Shown piece by piece: positions 1-5,018 of a stretch of 6,779 bases of DNA; the first letter of the stretch is position 1; each line of letters opens with the position of its first letter. The position numbers were made by a program, and so were the translations under genes. The notes beneath the pieces are model-generated. The model saw nothing but the letters and a program-made list of their open reading frames with translations, did not search any database and was not told the DNA's origin. The stretch spans positions 1-6,779 of the forward strand of contig DSCA01000181.1 in assembly GCA_011049295.1 (NCBI GenBank), in the 5' to 3' direction. This stretch comes from Thermoplasmatales archaeon (GTDB lineage: Archaea > Thermoplasmatota > E2 > UBA202 > DSCA01).

Positions 1-37
1 CATTCGGCTCACCAATATCGATATTAAAAAATTGTAT

Positions 38-1375
38 TTAAATCCTGCGATTCTCCTTCTCCTTCTGCAGTTTCTCCAGCGCCCCCACCACCCGTTCACC
101 GATTTCCGGGTTGTCCAGGGCTCTAATGATTTCGTTCCCAATCAGCTGTTCCTGGGATTGCTTCACCTGGTCCAGCTCGGTTTCCAGGCGCTGGATTTTT
201 GAGGCCTGGCGCTCGATTATTTCGTCATAGGTCTCCATTTTCCCGTTGTATTTTTGCGCCAGCTGCTGGACCTGTTCCACCGCCCTGTTGATGCTCAGGG
301 CGCCCTCACGCTCGGCATAAATCCCTCTCAACTCATCCACGATGCTCACAAAATAGGCGGCGTCATAAGGCACACAGTGGCCCATCCAGTAGTCCACCAC
401 CTCGCTATTGACCCCCTCCAGTTTCATGATGGTGGAGAAGGCGGCTCTGAGCGCATGGGGGCTGCAGGGGTTGATATCTGCCCTGTCCAGCTCAGCATCG
501 GTGACCACCCCCGCCGTGACAGCCAGCTGCCTCATCATGTCCTGGATGTTCTTAGGGCTGATTCTCTCCCTCAGAGCTATTTTATTCTGCTCTTTGATGA
601 ACAGGGGTTCACGTAGCGCTATGGGGCCCAGCCGGGCCTCCCTCTGCTCCAGATACGCCTGCAGAGCCTCCACGGCATCCCGGCCAATGAAGGTCACATA
701 GGCCACCTGCTCCTTACCCCTCACCGTATTGATGGCCAGGGGGCACTCACCTCTCCTGAGGCCGTCTGCCACATCGCCATAGTCCAGCCTGCAGACGGTA
801 GATATGTCCATGCCGCTCTGAAACATCATCAGAATGATGGCCCTGTCCCTCAGGCTGCCGGCGTGATCCACCAGCCTCTTAACGCTGTCGGCCCTCAGGG
901 GCTTTCTCACGTTCTCCTTTTTAGGGGCGCCCCGAGGAGTTTTGATTTTCAACTGAAAGTTGTTAGCGCCATAAAAACTCAGAATGGCCCCCGTGTAGGC
1001 AGATACACTCTTAGGGGCCATCCCCCTCACCCCCGATGGGAGGCCATCTTTACCCTTCAACTCATAGTCACGCTGCAGATACTCGATGAACCTCCTGACA
1101 TGGTGCTCCACCCGGCCCCTGTCCCTCACAGGCAGCTGCCTATCGGCGTCAATCTCATCAATGAGCTCCGTGGGAGTCAAACCCCTGAATTCTACGTATT
1201 TTCTCAGGGCGCTCAGGTAGACCGTTTTAGTTTTGAGGGACTTACCAGCCAGGTACCTCCGCACCTCTGGGTATTCTGAAAGGTTTTTAAGCACATTGGG
1301 CTTACTGTCTACAGCCACCATATCAAAAGCATCAGGGTATAAATTAAAAGGTTTATGACCATCCAAGATAGACAT
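38..1375 (-). CDS. Tyrosine recombinase / phage-type integrase with C-terminal coiled coil
   Basis: A 445-residue site-specific recombinase, expected to cut and rejoin DNA through a tyrosine nucleophile. Residues about 36-150 look like the helical SAM-like core-binding domain (it includes YLAGKSLKTKTVYLSALRKY); about 160-350 are the catalytic domain. Visible active-site elements are a candidate Lys221 (RGKEQVAYVTFIG), the HxxR box H307-R310 (SPHALRAAF), the MGH histidine H333 and the likely nucleophile Y341 (PYDAAYF). The position normally holding the first catalytic Arg reads SGMDIS, with Asp190 instead. Residues about 365-412 form a predicted coiled coil (EIIERQASKIQRLETELDQV) that simple Xer proteins lack. 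It starts at ATG 1375, 50 bp from the divergent tiny gene, and its stop is near the left edge. No tRNA or att repeat is visible, so an integrated element, if any, lies to the left. A host-type recombinase rather than a mobile-element integrase is possible. Confidence 0.88.
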   Translation of the reverse strand: MSILDGHKPFNLYPDAFDMVAVDSKPNVLKNLSEYPEVRRYLAGKSLKTKTVYLSALRKYVEFRGLTPTELIDEIDADRQLPVRDRGRVEHHVRRFIEYLQRDYELKGKDGLPSGVRGMAPKSVSAYTGAILSFYGANNFQLKIKTPRGAPKKENVRKPLRADSVKRLVDHAGSLRDRAIILMMFQSGMDISTVCRLDYGDVADGLRRGECPLAINTVRGKEQVAYVTFIGRDAVEALQAYLEQREARLGPIALREPLFIKEQNKIALRERISPKNIQDMMRQLAVTAGVVTDAELDRADINPCSPHALRAAFSTIMKLEGVNSEVVDYWMGHCVPYDAAYFVSIVDELRGIYAEREGALSINRAVEQVQQLAQKYNGKMETYDEIIERQASKIQRLETELDQVKQSQEQLIGNEIIRALDNPEIGERVVGALEKLQKEKENRRI

Positions 1376-1376
1376 A

Positions 1377-1383
1377 TTTATAT
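1377..1383 (+). promoter_or_regulatory. TATA-like box for the tiny basic protein (divergent region)
   Basis: TTTATAT lies in the 50 bp between the divergent integrase and tiny gene. An archaeal start site about 26 bp downstream (near 1406) would leave a leader of some 20 nt including the ribosome binding site. A second A/T run, ACATATATCG on the minus strand (1390-1399), is about 20 bp from the integrase ATG and could serve that gene, though the spacing is short. Confidence 0.35.
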
Positions 1384-1414
1384 CCGGTGCGATATATGTG
1401 TTCGGTCCTCTCTC

Positions 1415-1420
1415 GGAGGT
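1415..1420 (+). promoter_or_regulatory. Strong Shine-Dalgarno site of the tiny gene
   Basis: GGAGGT sits 5 nt before ATG 1426. It matches the anti-Shine-Dalgarno end of 16S rRNA very well and is the main argument that the 25-codon frame is translated and starts here. Confidence 0.7.
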
Positions 1421-1425
1421 ACATC

Positions 1426-1503
1426 ATGGGAACCAAGAAAAAGCAGAAACGCAGGAAGATTCGCAAGCACAAGATTAAGAAACGCCGGCGGAAAGGGAAG
1501 TAA
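1426..1503 (+). CDS. Tiny Lys/Arg-rich protein, COX24/mS38 (bS22)-like
   Basis: A 25-residue frame beginning MGTKKKQKRRKIRKHK and ending TAA at 1501. Seventeen of its 25 residues are Lys or Arg, plus one His; there is no acidic and almost no hydrophobic residue, so it must bind nucleic acid, most plausibly rRNA. The core RKIRKHKIKKRRRK resembles the short basic motif of the AURKAIP1/COX24 domain, found in mitochondrial ribosomal protein mS38 and mycobacterial bS22; this is a recalled resemblance, and such low-complexity peptides match by chance easily. Support for a real gene is the GGAGGT site 5 nt upstream, a TATA-like box before it and a T7 tract 16 nt after the stop. It is alone on this strand, divergent from the integrase and convergent with the transporter. 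Alternatives are a DNA-compacting peptide or a product tied to the integrase. Confidence 0.72.
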   Translation: MGTKKKQKRRKIRKHKIKKRRRKGK

Positions 1504-1519
1504 GCACTGACTGTACCCG

Positions 1520-1526
1520 TTTTTTT
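1520..1526 (+). terminator. T-tract terminator after the tiny gene
   Basis: Seven consecutive T on the coding strand, 16 nt after the TAA of the tiny gene. Archaeal RNA polymerase stops at U-rich runs without needing a hairpin. No stable hairpin directly precedes it, so in a bacterium the case would be weaker. Confidence 0.45.
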
Positions 1527-1549
1527 GGTTAGTCCCGACCAGGTTCGGC

Positions 1550-1595
1550 CTCCGTTTGACGGTCAGGAGGACCGCCATTTTCACGGGCAACGGAG
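1550..1595. repeat. Nested inverted repeats between convergent genes
   Basis: CTCCGTT (1550-1556) pairs with AACGGAG (1589-1595), enclosing CGGTC-AGGAG-GACCG (1560-1574), a 5-bp stem with a 5-nt loop. The element lies in the gene-free 114 bp between the tiny gene and the transporter stop, where it would be in the 3' end of the transporter mRNA. It may be a terminator or 3' structure; the short stems could also be chance in GC-rich DNA. Confidence 0.3.
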
Positions 1596-1617
1596 TCTCC
1601 AGCCTGTCCCTGCGGCT

Positions 1618-2514
1618 TCACTGCGGCTGCACCACCCTCCGCGCCCGGTTGACGACGGCCACGCCCAGGATGACCAGCCCCCCGCCCACCACGAACAGCG
1701 GGGTGATGGGGTCGTCGAAAAGCAGATAGCTCACCAGGGTGGAGATGACCGGCACCGCGTACAGGTACACGCTCAGCTCCGATGCGCCCTTCACCTCCAG
1801 CGCCATGTACCACAGAGCGTAGCTGACGATGGTGGACACCAGCCCCAGAAACACCACCGCTGCCCCGGTCTCCCAGGACATGGAGGCCACCTCGGTCACA
1901 AAGGACCACCTCACCAGGGGCAGCAGCCCGATGCTCCCCAGCAGCATGGCGTAGAGGGTCAGAGAAAGGGCGGAGTATCGCTCCAGCATTTTCTTTCCGG
2001 CCACCGTGTACACCGCGCCCATAACGGCCGCCAGCAGCACGGCCAGAGCGCCGACGACGTAGTCCACCTCTATGGTAGCCTCGGACCCCCACACGGTGAG
2101 AATGACCAGGCCGGTCAGGGACAGCCCGATGCCCCCTACCTTGCGGGGCGTAACCCGCTCATCCAGAAACATCACGGCCAGAATCACCACGAGCACGGGG
2201 ATGGTGGCCACAATCAGGCTGGCCGCCCCCGGAGACACGTACTGCTCTCCGTAGTTGAGCCCCAGGTGGTACACCATGACTCCGAAAAAGCCCAGCAGGA
2301 ACAGGGGAATCACGTCCCGCTTGTGCAGGGGTGCAAACCGGCGGCGTTGCAGCCCCAGGATCACCAGCAGCGCCGAGCAGGCCACGGTGAACCGGAGCAG
2401 GGTGAGATTGATAAAGGACAGGTCCTCCAGCGCTACCTTGATGAGGGGAAAGGCCAGGGCCCACCCCATAATGGGCAGAGTGATAAACAGAGCCAGGGAT
2501 GGAGGGCGGCGCAT
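1618..2514 (-). CDS. EamA/DMT-superfamily transporter (10 TM helices)
   Basis: A 298-residue inner-membrane permease of the drug/metabolite transporter superfamily, about the usual length. Two EamA repeats of five helices are visible. The first runs from the opening helix (LALFITLPIMGWALAFPLI) to a fifth helix after the loop LDERVTPRKVGG; the second begins near GALAVLLAAVMGAVYTVAGK and ends with LLFDDPITPLFVVGGGLVIL and a short basic tail (NRARRV). The loops LDERVTP and FDDPITP are the paired signature after helices 4 and 9. I chose ATG 2514 over the upstream in-frame TTG at 2523: it leaves a four-residue basic N-terminus before helix 1 and fits a leaderless transcript from the TATA-like box at 2532-2543. 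Substrates cannot be read from sequence; the family exports amino acids and other metabolites. Divergence from a PLP racemase hints at amino-acid export. Confidence 0.92.
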   Translation of the reverse strand: MRRPPSLALFITLPIMGWALAFPLIKVALEDLSFINLTLLRFTVACSALLVILGLQRRRFAPLHKRDVIPLFLLGFFGVMVYHLGLNYGEQYVSPGAASLIVATIPVLVVILAVMFLDERVTPRKVGGIGLSLTGLVILTVWGSEATIEVDYVVGALAVLLAAVMGAVYTVAGKKMLERYSALSLTLYAMLLGSIGLLPLVRWSFVTEVASMSWETGAAVVFLGLVSTIVSYALWYMALEVKGASELSVYLYAVPVISTLVSYLLFDDPITPLFVVGGGLVILGVAVVNRARRVVQPQ

Positions 2515-2531
2515 GCCCCCCAACCGGAAGC

Positions 2532-2543
2532 GGTTTTTAAAGG
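2532..2543 (-). promoter_or_regulatory. TATA-like box of the EamA gene
   Basis: On the minus strand this reads CCTTTAAAAACC, with its centre about 24 bp before ATG 2514. That is the archaeal TATA-to-start-site distance, so the mRNA would begin at or near the start codon. Only a G-run directly abutting the ATG, too close for a normal Shine-Dalgarno site, lies upstream. Confidence 0.5.
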
Positions 2544-2554
2544 TTTATCGCTCT

Positions 2555-2568
2555 CCCTTCGCAGAGGG
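2555..2568. promoter_or_regulatory. Possible operator: CCCT-N6-AGGG between divergent promoters
   Basis: A short inverted repeat (CCCT, six-base spacer, AGGG) lies between the two TATA-like boxes of the divergent transporter and racemase genes. A dimeric regulator bound here could control both. Four-base arms are short and may be chance. Confidence 0.22.
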
Positions 2569-2573
2569 GTAGA

Positions 2574-2580
2574 TTTATAA
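2574..2580 (+). promoter_or_regulatory. TATA-like box of the racemase gene
   Basis: TTTATAA in an otherwise GC-rich stretch, 34-40 bp before the racemase ATG. The predicted archaeal start site, near 2603, would fall within the ribosome binding site, so initiation may be slightly further upstream. No bacterial -35 element sits at the right distance. Confidence 0.42.
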
Positions 2581-2599
2581 CGGGCGAGCCATTGGAAAA

Positions 2600-2605
2600 G
2601 GGAGG
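2600..2605 (+). promoter_or_regulatory. Shine-Dalgarno site of the racemase gene
   Basis: GGGAGG lies 8 nt before ATG 2614 and fixes this start. An ATG at 2606 directly after it is out of frame. Confidence 0.6.
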
Positions 2606-2613
2606 ATGACATC

Positions 2614-3708
2614 ATGGAATCAACACATCGAGCGCACTATCCAGCCCCCTATCCCCGCCTGGTGGTGGACGTGTCCAAAATACGGGACAACACTGCGGCC
2701 ATCGCCGGATTGGCCGCCGATTTCGGCATGAGCATCACCGGCGTCACCAAGGCTTGCTGCGGTGACCCCTGCGTGGGCAGAGCCATGCTGGCGGGCGGCG
2801 CCGCCTCCCTGGCCGATTCCCGGCTAAACAACCTCCGTCGTCTCCGGGAGGGCGGGGTCACGGCGGACCTCATGCTTCTCCGCACCCCTATGCTGAGCCA
2901 GGCGGAGCGGACGGTGGAGCTGGCCGACGTGTCTCTCAACACGGAGCCAGCGGTGATGGCGGCCCTGTCGGAGGCGGCCGTGGAGCGAGGTGTTTCCCAC
3001 AAAGTGGTGCTCATGGTGGAGCTGGGAGAGCGGCGGGAGGGCATCATGCCCGGGGAGCTGCCGGAGGTGACGGCACGTGCCCTGGATATGGAGGGCATCG
3101 AGGTGTACGGCATGGGGGTCAACCTGGCCTGCCTGACGGGGGTGGTGCCCACGGCGGACAAAATGCGGGCCTTCGAGGAGGTGGTGCAGGATGTGCAGGA
3201 TTCCTGCGGCATTAGGTTCTCCATGGTGGGAGGTGGTAACTCGGCCAACATCCCCCTGCTGCTGAAGGGTGAGCATCCGGCCACGGTCATCAACAACCTG
3301 CGGGTGGGCGAGGCCATTTTGCTGGGGCTGGAGACGGTGGAGCGAACCCCCGTTCCCGGTACCCACCAGGATGCATTCACCCTGGAGGCCGAGCTGATAG
3401 AAACGAAACGAAAACCCTCGGTCCCCGACGGCTGGGTTTCCCAGAATGCCTTCGGAGAAACGCCGTCCTTTGAGGACCGGGGCGTCATCCGCCGGGGCAT
3501 CGTGGCCCTGGGCCGCCAGGACGTGCTGGTGGAGGGTCTGACCCCTTGCTCCGCCGACGTGGAGATAGTGGCCAGCAGCAGCGACCACCTGGTCCTCCAT
3601 CTCAAGAGCAACACATACAGGGTGGGCGACGTGATTTCCTTCCACGTGAACTACGGAGCCCTGGTCAGCGCCTCTACCAGCCCCTACATCGCCACCTGCC
3701 ACCGCTAA
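2614..3708 (+). CDS. PLP-dependent alanine/ornithine racemase family enzyme
   Basis: A 364-residue fold-type III PLP enzyme of the alanine/ornithine racemase (Orr-like) family, predicted cytosolic, interconverting L- and D-forms of an amino acid. Family features in order: the barrel strand PRLVVDVSKIRDNT (15-27), the PLP-binding Lys46 in ITGVTKACCG, LADSRLNNLRRL (67-77), the strand VVLMVELGERREGI (131-144), the phosphate-binding GGGNSANIP (207-215), NNLRVGEAILLG (228-239), RRGIVALGRQD (293-303) and a C-terminal beta domain ending YGALVSASTSPYI (347-359). Length is close to the characterised ornithine racemases (about 350). Substrate is uncertain: this family is annotated as ornithine racemase largely by homology. 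It is divergent from an amino-acid-exporter-like gene and ends tail-to-tail, with overlapping stops, against an ArgE/DapE-like deacylase, which suggests a small basic amino acid. PLP-dependent racemisation itself is a confident call. Confidence 0.9.
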   Translation: MESTHRAHYPAPYPRLVVDVSKIRDNTAAIAGLAADFGMSITGVTKACCGDPCVGRAMLAGGAASLADSRLNNLRRLREGGVTADLMLLRTPMLSQAERTVELADVSLNTEPAVMAALSEAAVERGVSHKVVLMVELGERREGIMPGELPEVTARALDMEGIEVYGMGVNLACLTGVVPTADKMRAFEEVVQDVQDSCGIRFSMVGGGNSANIPLLLKGEHPATVINNLRVGEAILLGLETVERTPVPGTHQDAFTLEAELIETKRKPSVPDGWVSQNAFGETPSFEDRGVIRRGIVALGRQDVLVEGLTPCSADVEIVASSSDHLVLHLKSNTYRVGDVISFHVNYGALVSASTSPYIATCHR

Positions 3709-4928
3709 AATATGCGCATAAAGAACTCCAGCAGGTAATTGGCGGTATGCACGACCTCCTGCCGGTGCACATATTCGTTGGGAGCATGAATGTTTCCTCC
3801 GCCGGGCCCGAACACCAGGGTGGGAACGCCGGTGCGGGTGGCAAAGAGGTTGAAATCCCCTACGCTGCTGGTGGTGAACCGGCAGCGCTCTCCGTTGGCC
3901 GGGGGCAGGACCTCCATGAATTTTTCCAGAAGGGGGCTCCTCTCGAACAGATAGGGGCGATACTCCAGGTCGGGAGACGGCGAGAACCGTTTTTTTATGC
4001 TCACCTGGGAGCGCAGGTTCAGTTTGTCGATGATGTGCTTGACCTCCCGGATGGCCGACTCCTCGTCCTCCCCCAGGGTCAGCTGCCGGTTGACCAGGAT
4101 TTTGCAGTAGCTGGGCACGGTAAACGTCTGGTCTCCGCCCTCGATGTTCAGCACCACGTAGTGGCCGCGCCCCATCTTGATGCTGGAAAACACGTCGAAA
4201 TCCACCAGCTTGGAGATGAGCTGGGCGGCATCCTCCAGGGCGTTGACCCCGTGGGAGGGGTGGGAGGCGTGGGAAGATTTGCCGTAAAACTCTATTTCAA
4301 ACATGATCCGCCCCTCCGCCCCGATGATGGGCACGGGGAAAGACGACTTGTGTACCCGGCGATGGGTGTAGCAGTAGTCACCCAGGGCCAGAATGGGGGA
4401 GGGCTCCGTAATCACGATCAGGTCGTAGTCATGTATGTCGTGCTCCCTGAGCAGGCTGTCCGCCCCCAGGGAAAAGGGAGACTCCTCCCCGAAAACGAAG
4501 CTCAGGAACAACTCGCCGTCAATGCTCTCTCTGCGCTGAGCCAGGGCCAGCACGGCGGCGATGGCGGCGGCGCATCCACCCTTCATGTCGGCGGCTCCCA
4601 GCCCGTATATTTTTCCGCTCTCCTCGGTGGCTTGGTGGGGCGGGTAAAACCAGTCTCCCCGGGCAGGCACCGTGTCCAGATGCCCGTTGAGCATAACCTT
4701 GGGTCCTCGGCCGGTGCCCAGCTTGGCGTACAGGTTGCTGTACCTGTCGGTGTGGTCGAAGGGATTTTTGATGGTCTGCAGCCGGGGTGACAGCCCCCGT
4801 TTCCGCAGGTAGCCCTGGACGAAGTCATAGATCTCTCTTCCATGCTCCGCCGTGCTGGGAATGGAAATCAGTTTTTTGGTCAGGGCCACGAGATCGTCTT
4901 CTTCCGATGCGTCTATGCGGTGCTCCAT
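3705..4928 (-). CDS. M20 family metallo-deacylase/peptidase (ArgE/DapE-like)
   Basis: A 407-residue di-zinc amidohydrolase, predicted cytosolic, that would release an amino acid from an N-acyl or dipeptide substrate. All active-site residues are present: H83 and catalytic D85 in NGHLDTVP, bridging D114 in GAADMKGG, general base E148 and metal ligand E149 in VFGEES, E175 in VITEPS and H381 in NIHAPNE. The lid/dimerisation domain (about 200-310) carries the conserved His region GKSSHASHP. Between EPS and the strand GRIMFEIEFYG there are roughly 25 residues (including THRRVHKSSFPVP), more than in typical ArgE/DapE as I recall them, so the substrate pocket may differ. ATG 4928 has no convincing Shine-Dalgarno site; a weak TATA-like CTACTTGTAATGG lies about 34 bp upstream. 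The TAG stop overlaps the TAA of the convergent racemase. N-acetylornithine, succinyl-diaminopimelate, acyl-Lys and dipeptides are all possible substrates. Confidence 0.92.
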   Translation of the reverse strand: MEHRIDASEEDDLVALTKKLISIPSTAEHGREIYDFVQGYLRKRGLSPRLQTIKNPFDHTDRYSNLYAKLGTGRGPKVMLNGHLDTVPARGDWFYPPHQATEESGKIYGLGAADMKGGCAAAIAAVLALAQRRESIDGELFLSFVFGEESPFSLGADSLLREHDIHDYDLIVITEPSPILALGDYCYTHRRVHKSSFPVPIIGAEGRIMFEIEFYGKSSHASHPSHGVNALEDAAQLISKLVDFDVFSSIKMGRGHYVVLNIEGGDQTFTVPSYCKILVNRQLTLGEDEESAIREVKHIIDKLNLRSQVSIKKRFSPSPDLEYRPYLFERSPLLEKFMEVLPPANGERCRFTTSSVGDFNLFATRTGVPTLVFGPGGGNIHAPNEYVHRQEVVHTANYLLEFFMRIF

Positions 4929-4990
4929 GTGGGTCCGACATCCACAACCCTGGCCATTACAAGTAGGTTTCGCTTTCCCGGGCTAAATCC

Positions 4991-4998
4991 ATAAATAA
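4991..4998 (+). promoter_or_regulatory. TATA-like box of the flavoprotein gene (leaderless)
   Basis: ATAAATAA, centred about 25 bp before ATG 5019, the spacing expected if transcription starts at the start codon. A GGAG at 5000-5003 is 15 nt from the ATG, too far to be a usual Shine-Dalgarno site. Three to four bases of sequence after the box (ATAACGG) are shared with the racemase promoter. Confidence 0.5.
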
Positions 4999-5018
4999 CG
5001 GAGTCTGCATAACATCTC

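Noticed and set aside
14..25. 12-bp perfect palindrome AATATCGATATT just after the recombinase gene
   Set aside because: Possible recombination core or terminator part, but it is isolated in A/T-rich DNA near the window edge and no second copy is visible in the window.
1378..1590. 70-codon minus-strand frame covering the tiny basic gene
   Set aside because: It has no ribosome binding site and would span the T-tract and promoter region; the plus-strand tiny gene has better signals.
2515..2523. TTG start at 2523 for the EamA gene, adding three residues
   Set aside because: No ribosome binding site precedes it, and ATG 2514 fits both the TATA spacing and the usual short N-terminus.
1525..2580. 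Long plus-strand open frame opposite the EamA transporter
   Set aside because: Its product is His/Gln/Gly/Pro-rich low-complexity, typical of an antisense shadow in GC-rich DNA; the minus-strand frame has ten membrane helices and EamA motifs.
2649..3702. Two long minus-strand frames opposite the racemase
   Set aside because: Ser/Arg-rich and His/Gly-rich shadow translations without domains; the plus strand has the full PLP racemase signature and a ribosome binding site.
3546..4790. 414-codon plus-strand open frame running from the racemase 3' end across the M20 gene
   Set aside because: It overlaps two genes with complete catalytic motifs and shows no recognisable domain; codon structure of the opposite strand explains the lack of stops.
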